The notes under the pieces were generated by a model. The model was not told the DNA's origin. It saw only the letters and a program-made list of their open reading frames with translations, and made no database searches. A DNA stretch of 16,454 bases from NCBI GenBank assembly GCA_945870085.1, contig CAMBQX010000019.1, positions 1-16,454 on the forward strand. The letters run 5' to 3'. The translations under genes were made by a program, and so were the position numbers. Shown here one piece after another: positions 6,074 through 13,281 of this stretch (positions are counted from its first letter, which is position 1; each line of letters starts with the position of its first letter). The DNA comes from Bifidobacterium breve (lineage in GTDB: Bacteria; Actinomycetota; Actinomycetes; S36-B12).

Positions 6074-6101
6074 ATAATACACCTAATAGGTGTATTTACA
6101 A
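6074..6101 (-). promoter_or_regulatory. vapBC promoter with palindromic operator
   Basis: On the minus strand, TTGTAA (6101-6096) and TATTAT (6079-6074) are separated by 16 bp. A perfect inverted repeat with 9-bp arms, AATACACCT and AGGTGTATT, around an AAT centre (6076-6096) fills the space between them. This is the expected geometry for VapB-VapC autorepression. The -10 lies 6 nt from the vapB ATG, predicting a leaderless transcript. Confidence 0.8.
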
Positions 6102-6107
6102 CCCGGC

Positions 6108-6147
6108 CTGGGCTAACGGCTGCTGGGCTAACGGCTGCTGGGCTAAT
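6108..6147. repeat. 15-bp tandem repeat over the dinG stop
   Basis: The unit CTGGGCTAACGGCTG occurs at 6108-6122 and 6123-6137, with a third partial copy from 6138 to about 6147. On the minus strand each unit carries TTAG. Because 15 is a multiple of three, the dinG stop TAG (6145-6143) is repeated in frame at 15-nt intervals. It lies between dinG and the vapB promoter and probably arose by slippage. Confidence 0.85.
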
Positions 6148-8125
6148 CGCCATCGGGCGCCTCATCACGCAGCCGCTCCAACGCCCCAACAACTTTCGCC
6201 CGATCGGTGGTGTACCAAAAGGGCGGCAAGGAGGCCCGCAGCGCCCGTCCGTACCCGGCCGTGGCAAGTCGTGAATCCAGCACCGCCACTACCCCTTTGT
6301 CTTCCATTCCGCGAATTAGGCGGCCGGCCCCCTGGGCCAGCAAGAGCCCGGCTTTCGGAACCGCGATCGAGCTAAACCCAGAGCCGCCGGCATCATCAAC
6401 CGCCCGCTGCCTAGCGGCCATTAGCGGGTCATCGGGCCGGGGAAAAGGAATGCGATCAATCACCACGCAAATACATGCGTTACCAGGAACATCGACACCC
6501 TGCCAAAGCGAAACCGTGCCAAGCAGCACCGAAGCTGGGTCAGCGGCGAATTTTTGAACCAATGCCCCAACCGCATCACCTTTGCGCTGCACCAAGAGCG
6601 GCGTGGCCTTGGTATCAAGGCGCACCCGCAGGAAGTCGGCGGCGCGCTCAACACCACGCCAACTCGAAAACAGGGCAAGGGTGCGGCCTCCGGCAGCCTC
6701 AATGAGTTCTGCTAACTCATCAAGGGCCTCCATCGCCACCCCATCGCGCCCTGGAGCTGGGAGGTCAGCTGCTACATACAAAATACCCTGCGCCGCATGA
6801 TCAAATGGTGAGCCAACATCCATCGTGGTGACATTTTGGTCGGCTAACCCGAGCGACGTCACGAGCGCATCGAAGCCACCACCGACGGTCAAAGTTGCAC
6901 TTGTCATGACCACCGGGGTCTTACTAAAGAGAGCCTCGCGCAGTAGACCCGCAACCGATAGTGGGGCAATCTTCAACACCGCCGCTCGATTTTCTCCAGG
7001 ATCTAGCCACACCACATCGCCTTTACCCGCGGTCAGCAAAGCACCCGCGGCATCGTGAACCTCTTCAAGGGCACCGCGCGCCTGCTGCCTAGCGGCTAAC
7101 GCATCGGTGTCCTTATCCTTCTCGGCATTCAAAGCGGTCATGGCATTAGCGCAGGCGTCGCGAATCAGCGTCAACGAGAGCACGAGATCACGCCCAATTG
7201 GGTCAAGGCGGGTGGGACCGGCCAGAGCGGCCGCCGTGAGCCGAAGGCAATCGTCAAGACCATCGGAAGCCCGCTGTAGCAATTCGATGCTCTGCTCCTC
7301 CAACAATTTCCGACTACGGGAGATCGCCTTATCAACCATCGCGACAAAGAGCTCACCGGTGACCGCCGAAGTTGCCCGGTCTACTAACTCATGGCCCTCG
7401 TCGATAACTACGCCGGCGTGCTCCGGCAAAACAGGGATACCTTCAAGTGCATCTATCGCCAGCATCGCGTGATTTGTGACAATAATGTCGGACTCTTGAG
7501 CTATCAACCTGCGCTTGGCCGTAAAGCATTCTTGCCCGAAACTGCACTTGGTTTCACCAATGCACTCACGTCGGCCAACGGAAATGCTGCGCCATACTCT
7601 GGGGTCAATTTCGTCTGGATACTCATCGCGGTCACCGGTGCTCGTGTGTTCTGCCCAAGCGCGCACTGTTACGACTTGCTCGCCAAGGGCACTCTTTGGG
7701 GTGCTAAAAAGTGCAGCGCTTTCATCTTCAGGCACCGCACCGTGGAGTTTTTGTAAGCAGACATAGTTGTTGCGCCCTTTAAGGACCGCGAAGGTAACCG
7801 GTCGTTTTAGAACTGGGTCGAGTGCTTTGACCATTAGTGGGAGATCGTGGTCAATAAGTTGCTTTTGCAATGCCAACGTTGCCGTCGCAATGACTATCGC
7901 CTGTTCATGCTCAACCGCATAAAGTGCCGCCGGGATTAGGTACCCCATCGACTTGCCCGTGCCGGTACCGGCTTGGACAATCAGGTGACCACCACCGGCC
8001 AAGGTCTCGGCAACTGCTTCCGCCATCTGGCGCTGGCCCTCGCGCGCATCACCTCCGATGGAGGTAACCACACAGTCCAGTGCCTCACTTACCGCTGGCC
8101 CCTCACCCCCATGCCCATCAGTCAT
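6143..8125 (-). CDS. dinG: DinG-family XPD-like 5'-3' DNA helicase
   Basis: An ATP-dependent superfamily 2 helicase with an iron-sulfur cluster, likely resolving R-loops, D-loops or other structures after replication stress. From the ATG at 8125 it is 660 residues. Walker A is QAGTGTGKS (K58). The FeS cysteines are C123 (NNYVCLQ), C188, C194 and C200 (ECIGETKCSFGQECF), a full set of four. Walker B is VIDEGHEL (242-245). The C-terminal motor carries VVMTSATLT, LWQGVDVPG and motif VI QGAGRLIRG. The exonuclease domain of some Firmicutes DinGs is absent. The ATG lies within the last codons of hflX (8-nt overlap), so translation is probably coupled; the frame is open to 8194, inside hflX, but that start is unlikely. 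No LexA box is seen directly upstream, although lexA is close by. Confidence 0.93.
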   Translation of the reverse strand: MTDGHGGEGPAVSEALDCVVTSIGGDAREGQRQMAEAVAETLAGGGHLIVQAGTGTGKSMGYLIPAALYAVEHEQAIVIATATLALQKQLIDHDLPLMVKALDPVLKRPVTFAVLKGRNNYVCLQKLHGAVPEDESAALFSTPKSALGEQVVTVRAWAEHTSTGDRDEYPDEIDPRVWRSISVGRRECIGETKCSFGQECFTAKRRLIAQESDIIVTNHAMLAIDALEGIPVLPEHAGVVIDEGHELVDRATSAVTGELFVAMVDKAISRSRKLLEEQSIELLQRASDGLDDCLRLTAAALAGPTRLDPIGRDLVLSLTLIRDACANAMTALNAEKDKDTDALAARQQARGALEEVHDAAGALLTAGKGDVVWLDPGENRAAVLKIAPLSVAGLLREALFSKTPVVMTSATLTVGGGFDALVTSLGLADQNVTTMDVGSPFDHAAQGILYVAADLPAPGRDGVAMEALDELAELIEAAGGRTLALFSSWRGVERAADFLRVRLDTKATPLLVQRKGDAVGALVQKFAADPASVLLGTVSLWQGVDVPGNACICVVIDRIPFPRPDDPLMAARQRAVDDAGGSGFSSIAVPKAGLLLAQGAGRLIRGMEDKGVVAVLDSRLATAGYGRALRASLPPFWYTTDRAKVVGALERLRDEAPDGD

Positions 8126-9524
8126 TGGCTGCCTGTTGCAACTCAGTAGCCAAGCGTTCAGGCACCCTGGCGGTGATGTGGGTACCCGCCTCAATGTGTT
8201 CTACTGTCAGCACATCGCCTTGGGAATGTGCCCTAGAGATTAGATCTCCGCGCTGATATGGGATTACCACATCGACATCGCGCAGCAACCTTGGTAAATC
8301 CTGTTCGATAGCCAGGAGAAGTTCGTTTATCCCCTCCCCCGTCTTAGCTGATACGACAAATGCATGTGGCTCGATACGAAGTAACTCCGCGACCTTCTCA
8401 GGATCTGCAATATCGGCTTTGTTGATGACTATTAACTCGCGCACATTGCCGGCATCGATCTCATTCAAGACTTCGCGGACCGCACTTATCTGCTCGTGCG
8501 GCTCATCGTCAGAGCCATCAACCATGTGAAGGATTAGATCTGCGTCCTTCACCTCCTCAAGTGTTGAACGAAAAGCTTCAATAAGTTGATGCGGTAGGTG
8601 CCTAACGAAACCAACGGTGTCGGCAATGGTGTAATCGCGGCCATTTGGTGTTCGAGTTTTGCGAACGGTTGGGTCTAGGGTCGCAAATAGGGCGTTCTCC
8701 ACTAAAACACCGGCGCCGGTTATTCGATTAAGTAAACTCGATTTACCTGAATTCGTATAACCGGCGATCGCCACCGCGGGGATACCAGCTCGGTGTCGCG
8801 CCGCCCGCTGCGTGGTTCGCGCTTTCTCCATTTCCTTCAGCTCTCGGCGCAGTTTGGTCATCTGCATTCGAATTCGGCGCCGATCAGTTTCGATTTTGGT
8901 CTCACCGGGACCGCGAGTACCAACACCGCCTGTCGCCCCACCGGCTCGCCCACCAGCTTGACGTGACAGTGACTCACCCCAACCACGCAACCTTGGAAGT
9001 AAGTACTGCATCTGCGCCAAGCTCACTTGCGCTTTGCCCTCTCGGCTTCTTGCATGTTGAGCGAAGATGTCAAGGATTAGCCAGGTGCGATCAACAACCT
9101 TCACTTTCACGATGTCTTCGAGTTGTCGCAGTTGACCGGGGCTCAACTCACCATCACAGATAACCGTGTCAGCCTCGGTGGCAATTACGATCTCACGAAG
9201 TTCTTGGGCTTTACCCGAGCCTAAGTAGGTGGCTGGATCTGGCGTGTCACGTCGCTGTATGACCGCTTCCAGCACCACCGATCCGGCGGTTTCAGCAAGT
9301 AGTGCAAGTTCAGCCAAACTTCGGTCGGCCTCGCGCACGGTTCCTGAAGTCCAGACACCAGCAAGAACCACCCGCTCCAGCCGAACCTGCCGGTACTCAA
9401 CCTCGGTAACATCCTGAAGTTCGGTTGATAACCCAGCGACTCGGCGAAGGGCATGTCGTTCGGCAAGATCGAGCCCGTCCATCGACGATTCATCGTCATA
9501 GGTGAAGGAGTCATCAGAGTTCAT
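8118..9524 (-). CDS. hflX: GTPase HflX, ribosome-splitting factor
   Basis: A translation-associated GTPase that binds and splits stalled 70S ribosomes under heat or antibiotic stress. The 468-residue protein has an N-terminal HflX nucleotide-binding domain (about 48-190, including TYLGSGKAQEL and VCDGELSPGQ-like residues 119-131), a coiled-coil linker with GTRGPGETKIETDRRRI (202-218), and the G domain: G1 GYTNSGKS (255-262), G3 DTVG (302-305), G4 NKAD (368-371) and G5 SAK (392-394). The C-terminal domain ends at about 468. The start ATG has an AGGAC site upstream. It follows dapF by 57 bp and overlaps dinG by 8 nt, in an apparent GT4-dapF-hflX-dinG operon. Confidence 0.97.
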   Translation of the reverse strand: MNSDDSFTYDDESSMDGLDLAERHALRRVAGLSTELQDVTEVEYRQVRLERVVLAGVWTSGTVREADRSLAELALLAETAGSVVLEAVIQRRDTPDPATYLGSGKAQELREIVIATEADTVICDGELSPGQLRQLEDIVKVKVVDRTWLILDIFAQHARSREGKAQVSLAQMQYLLPRLRGWGESLSRQAGGRAGGATGGVGTRGPGETKIETDRRRIRMQMTKLRRELKEMEKARTTQRAARHRAGIPAVAIAGYTNSGKSSLLNRITGAGVLVENALFATLDPTVRKTRTPNGRDYTIADTVGFVRHLPHQLIEAFRSTLEEVKDADLILHMVDGSDDEPHEQISAVREVLNEIDAGNVRELIVINKADIADPEKVAELLRIEPHAFVVSAKTGEGINELLLAIEQDLPRLLRDVDVVIPYQRGDLISRAHSQGDVLTVEHIEAGTHITARVPERLATELQQAAND

Positions 9525-9581
9525 GTCGTCCTAAGGGTGCCATGTGCGCGCCCAACACCCAAATGATCGTCCACAGGCCGG

Positions 9582-10430
9582 CTAAGGGAGCAAGACCGAG
9601 CCGCGGGCCACTAAATCAGCCGGGCCGGTCAGGAGCAGGTGACCTTCAGTGGATTCGGTTACTTGGAGCTGGCCCCCGGGCACATCAACCAGGGTGGTCA
9701 CCGGCAACACTGGCTCACCCCGGCGCCGGGCCTGCGCCCAAGCCACCGCGCAGGCTCCCGTGCCGCAACTCTGGGTTTCGCCGACCCCGCGCTCATGGAC
9801 GCGCATGGACACGTGATCGGGGCCAAGGTCGACCACGAACTCAATATTTACCCCATTTGGAAAAGTATTTGCCGGCCTCACTTCAGGGGCGACCATTAAC
9901 GAACCGGCGTCCGCTAGCTCGTCGACAAATACGACCGCATGTGGATTGGGTACTTCAACGGAGACCAGAGGCCAACTGCGTTCCCCAATAATCACGTACG
10001 CGGGATCCAACACCTCTGGCACAAACGGGCGGCCCATGTCGACCGTTACACTTAAGTCAGAGTTCATGATTACCGGGACTAGCCCACTTCGAGTAGCAAT
10101 ATTTACTTCATTATCGGTGATGAGCCCTGTCGCGTCGAGGTATCGGACGAAAACCCTGGCGCCATTGCCGCACATCTCGGCCAAGGTGCCGTCAGCATTA
10201 CGGTAATCCATGAAAAATTCGGCGCCGGCCGCTTGATCGATGAATTCTGGGAGGTGCTTTGTGCGCACAACTCGCAAGACGCCGTCGGCCCCGATCCCTT
10301 TGTTCCGATCACATAGGAATAGAACCTGCGCTGCGGTTAATTCAAGGACGCCATCGATATCAGGGATAATTAAGAAATCATTGCCGGTACCGTGGCCCTT
10401 GATAAACTTCACTTCGCTTAACTGGGCCAT
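9582..10430 (-). CDS. dapF: Diaminopimelate epimerase
   Basis: Converts LL-diaminopimelate to the meso form, the precursor of lysine and of peptidoglycan cross-links. The 282-residue protein starts VKFIKGHGTGNDFLI and carries both catalytic cysteines: C87 in EMCGNGAR and C222 in QSCGTGACA. PNPHAV and PNGVNIEFV are further family motifs. Length is typical. It starts 9 bp after the stop of the glycosyltransferase gene with no strong Shine-Dalgarno, suggesting coupling to that gene or reinitiation. It precedes hflX, as in other actinomycetes. Confidence 0.97.
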   Translation of the reverse strand: MAQLSEVKFIKGHGTGNDFLIIPDIDGVLELTAAQVLFLCDRNKGIGADGVLRVVRTKHLPEFIDQAAGAEFFMDYRNADGTLAEMCGNGARVFVRYLDATGLITDNEVNIATRSGLVPVIMNSDLSVTVDMGRPFVPEVLDPAYVIIGERSWPLVSVEVPNPHAVVFVDELADAGSLMVAPEVRPANTFPNGVNIEFVVDLGPDHVSMRVHERGVGETQSCGTGACAVAWAQARRRGEPVLPVTTLVDVPGGQLQVTESTEGHLLLTGPADLVARGSVLLP

Positions 10431-10439
10431 TCACATACT

Positions 10440-11594
10440 CTACTTGCCAATTCGTTTGAGAGCTTCTGCATAGCCGACACGTACCTGCTCTAGCACCGCC
10501 GGCCACGTCTGCGAAGGTGCCGTGGAGGCATTGTGTGCCCTCAACGAATTGAGTAGTTCGCGGTCTCGGGCTAGCCGAATAAGGGCAGCGGCTGACCCGG
10601 CATCATCTGCTGCAATAAGTCCTTCGACCCCATCGCTGATGAATTGCGTGGTGCCCGTGCCAGCACGAGCTACCACGGGTAGCCCAGCACTCCTGGCTTC
10701 TAATGCGGCCAGGCCAAACGACTCCCGGACGGAAGGCTGAATGAAGACGTCGCTCACCGCAAATACCGATTTAATTCCATCGCTATCAAGGCGCCCGGTG
10801 AATGTCACGGCGCCATCGAGCCCGTGATCTCTTGCAAACTTCTCAGCTCGCGAGCGATCCGGGCCGTCTCCGATAACCGTGAGATTAATCCGCTCATCAC
10901 TTCGTCGCGCGTGAGCGATGATTCGTAGTAAAGGAATTATCCGCTTGCGAGGCGCCAACCGCATGACCGTAACCACACGCAGTTCACTGTCATCGCGGAC
11001 CGCATGCACAATTTGCCAATCACTCGGATCAATACCATTAGGTACGACCAGTACTTCACCTAGCCCAGGTACTGCAGCAGAAATTCGATCGGCGGCGGTG
11101 CGACTTACCGCTGAAACTTGCATACCCCATCGCGACAACCTGCCAATTTCGTAAGTTGCTTTAAACCCAGGCCGCGCTAGTGGGCCCCACATGCTGTGCA
11201 CCGTCACGAGGGTTGGCATCTTGAGTTCATGGGTGGCACGTAGCGCCCCCCAAGCGAAAGGGGAAATCACGCCGGCATGTACGTGGACCACGTCCACCGT
11301 ATTCGCGGTAAGCAGATCGGCAACATGTTCTCTGGTTCGCAGGTGGATCGGCAAATCAAATGGCACTCGCATTGCTACGCGGTGAACCCTGATGCCGTCA
11401 ATTTCTTGCCCATCGAGGATTTCGGAACGCGAAGGTGATACGCGGTGGCCTGGTGTTGCAGTAATAACTCTCACTTCGTCCCCGGCAGCAACCTGTGCCA
11501 TTGCCAGTGCCCGCACCTGTGACTCGATACCGCCGGTACGTGGCAGGTAGCAGTCACTGACATGCGCAATTCTCACTCTGGGACCGTACGGCAC
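10440..11594 (-). CDS. GT4-family glycosyltransferase
   Basis: A GT-B fold retaining glycosyltransferase using a nucleotide sugar; the acceptor is unknown. From the GTG at 11594 it is 384 residues. The N-terminal domain begins RIAHVSDCYLPRTGGIESQV with the glycine-rich GGIE loop, then DVVHVHAGVISPFAWGA. The C-terminal domain has VVPNGIDP, RLAPRKRI and the EX7E motif ESFGLAALE (E291, E299), followed by GTTQFISDGVEG. No signal peptide or membrane segment is seen. The start is uncertain: GTG at 11594 has GGTGGG 6 nt upstream, while GTG at 11576 begins exactly at the conserved core. Sequences of this type include PimB and MshA relatives. A PIG-L deacetylase starts 12-30 bp away in the opposite direction, suggesting that the sugar is N-acetylated and later deacetylated. 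Confidence 0.88.
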   Translation of the reverse strand: MPYGPRVRIAHVSDCYLPRTGGIESQVRALAMAQVAAGDEVRVITATPGHRVSPSRSEILDGQEIDGIRVHRVAMRVPFDLPIHLRTREHVADLLTANTVDVVHVHAGVISPFAWGALRATHELKMPTLVTVHSMWGPLARPGFKATYEIGRLSRWGMQVSAVSRTAADRISAAVPGLGEVLVVPNGIDPSDWQIVHAVRDDSELRVVTVMRLAPRKRIIPLLRIIAHARRSDERINLTVIGDGPDRSRAEKFARDHGLDGAVTFTGRLDSDGIKSVFAVSDVFIQPSVRESFGLAALEARSAGLPVVARAGTGTTQFISDGVEGLIAADDAGSAAALIRLARDRELLNSLRAHNASTAPSQTWPAVLEQVRVGYAEALKRIGK

Positions 11595-11606
11595 AATGAG
11601 CCCACC

Positions 11607-12413
11607 ATGACGCCCCACCCGCCGCACGTCCTCGTCTTCGTGCACGCGCACCCAGACGATGAGGCCCTTCTTACCGCTGGAACCATGGCCCGAGCGGTGG
11701 CCGAAGGCCAGCGGGTGGTGCTCATCGTGGCAACAAATGGCGAAGCCGGCCTTACTTCGACTGCCTTAAGCGCTGGTCTTGGCCTCCGGCGACAGGCCGA
11801 GTTAGCGGCCTCCGCCGATGCCATCGGGGTTCATCGGGTGGTTACTTTGGGCTACCCAGACTCCGGGCTTCATGGGGAGCAGCCGGCTGGCTTTGCCCAC
11901 CTAGACCGATTCACTATCGCAAAGGAAATTGCCGCCATCTTGGACGCCGAAGATGCCGACACGCTCATTGGCTACGACTCGGCCGGCGGCTACGGGCATC
12001 CCGATCACCTGCAGGTACATCGCGCCACCAGAGCCGCCGCGGTGCTAGCCAAGAAACCACCACAATTATTCGAGGCCACCTTGCCGCGTGAACCCATCGT
12101 CAAGGCGGTGCAGCTCGCTGCGAGATTGCACTTAACTCCAAGTGACTGGGATGCTCATGAGTTCGACTACGCCTGGACAGCAGGTGCCGAAATCACCCAC
12201 CGGGTAAATGTCCGCCCTTACATGAAAGCAAAGCGACAGGCCTTACGCGCCCACGCATCACAAGCCGGCGCCGACGGAACCACGAGAACTTTGGCGGTAC
12301 TTACCCGCATCCCAGGGCCGCTAGCCTCACTCTTACTAGGCACCGAGTACTACATAAGAGTTTCCGACCCCAAGGCCGCTAAGGCCCGAGGTACCGCATC
12401 GGGCGCATCGTAA
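11607..12413 (+). CDS. PIG-L/LmbE-family zinc N-deacetylase
   Basis: Predicted zinc-dependent hydrolase removing acetyl from an N-acetylglucosamine-type sugar. From the ATG at 11607 it is 268 residues. The metal motif HAHPDDE supplies H15 and D18. TNGEAG and the second ligand motif GGYGHPDHLQVH (H131, H134) complete the PIG-L signature. MshB and Mca of mycothiol metabolism belong here, but the C-terminal LLGTEYYIRV ending is not something I can assign to either. The start is chosen because homology begins at VLVFVHAHPDD; an open extension to 11562 would run into the divergent glycosyltransferase. No clear Shine-Dalgarno is present. The 3' end overlaps miaA on the other strand by 64 bp. It is one of two plus-strand genes in the window. 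Confidence 0.9.
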   Translation: MTPHPPHVLVFVHAHPDDEALLTAGTMARAVAEGQRVVLIVATNGEAGLTSTALSAGLGLRRQAELAASADAIGVHRVVTLGYPDSGLHGEQPAGFAHLDRFTIAKEIAAILDAEDADTLIGYDSAGGYGHPDHLQVHRATRAAAVLAKKPPQLFEATLPREPIVKAVQLAARLHLTPSDWDAHEFDYAWTAGAEITHRVNVRPYMKAKRQALRAHASQAGADGTTRTLAVLTRIPGPLASLLLGTEYYIRVSDPKAAKARGTASGAS

Positions 12414-13258
12414 TCAATCCAAGTGATGCGTGAGTCACGTCGAAACCAACGTTGTTGGCGACGCGCGAATTTGCTGGTCGCATCTATAGTGGCTTGAAGT
12501 GCCTGCTCCGATGAACAATCACCGTTCAGGTAAGCCAGAACTTGGAGATAGCCCAGGGCCCGTGATGCGGTTCGCCAATTAGCCAACCCGGCGGCAGCCA
12601 GTTCACGTACTTCGTCAACAAACCCGGCGGCCCACATCAAGTGAACCCGTTCGGCTATGCGCTCATCAAGATCACTCCGTGGAATCTCAAGCCCAATACG
12701 AATCGTCGGGTAAACCGACACCGGTGGCGGCAAAGTTGCGGTGAATGGTTCGCCGGTGAGCTCGATAACCTCGAGGGCTCGAACAATACGCCTACCATTC
12801 GTCGGCAATATCGCTGCGGCAGCCACCGGGTCAACCGATGCCAATCTCGCATGCAGGTGTGCCGCGCCTTGCTCAAGTAGTTCAGCCTCAATCCCAGCCC
12901 TAACTTGAGGATCCGTACCCGGAAATTTCAGGTCATCAAGTACACCAGAGACATAAAGGCCAGACCCACCAACGACTATTGGTTGCGCACCCCGCTTGAT
13001 CACTTCGTCGATTGCCGAACGCGCCACTTGCTGGAATTCAGCGACAGAAACATCATGGCTCGGAGTCCAGACATCAACAATATGATGCGGCACTCCATCT
13101 CGCTCGGTTTCGGTCGGTGTGGCCGTACCAATATTCATTCCAATGTAGATCTGCATTGAGTCGGTGCTGATGATTTCGCCGTTGCAATGCTTAGCTATTG
13201 CGACGGCCAAGGTACTTTTACCTACCGCCGTAGGCCCAACAATTGCCAGTACTTTCAT
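12350..13258 (-). CDS. miaA: tRNA dimethylallyltransferase MiaA
   Basis: Transfers dimethylallyl from DMAPP to A37 of tRNAs reading U-starting codons (i6A37), the substrate for MiaB. From the ATG at 13258 it is 302 residues. Visible are the P-loop GPTAVGKS (8-15), ISTDSMQIYIGMNIGTA (substrate binding, conserved D-S-x-Q), VVGGSGLYVSGV, the GRRIVRALEVIELTG block and RRQQRWFRRD near the C-terminus. An in-frame GTG at 13285 overlaps the miaB stop (GTGA) and would add nine residues, but 13258 agrees with where the family usually begins. The 3' end overlaps the PIG-L gene by 64 bp, tail to tail. Confidence 0.96.
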   Translation of the reverse strand: MKVLAIVGPTAVGKSTLAVAIAKHCNGEIISTDSMQIYIGMNIGTATPTETERDGVPHHIVDVWTPSHDVSVAEFQQVARSAIDEVIKRGAQPIVVGGSGLYVSGVLDDLKFPGTDPQVRAGIEAELLEQGAAHLHARLASVDPVAAAAILPTNGRRIVRALEVIELTGEPFTATLPPPVSVYPTIRIGLEIPRSDLDERIAERVHLMWAAGFVDEVRELAAAGLANWRTASRALGYLQVLAYLNGDCSSEQALQATIDATSKFARRQQRWFRRDSRITWIDYDAPDAVPRALAALGSETLM

Positions 13259-13281
13259 GCTGTGCTCATTCTGTATTGGGC

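Noticed and set aside
5878..6375. 165-residue plus-strand open frame over vapB and the dinG 3' end
   Set aside because: Crosses the vapBC promoter and the tandem repeat (ANGCWANGCWAN arises from the 15-bp units); no ribosome site and no homology seen.
8118..8200. LexA box or own promoter directly upstream of dinG
   Set aside because: No TCGAAC-type site is seen; dinG starts inside hflX and is most simply explained as an operon member.
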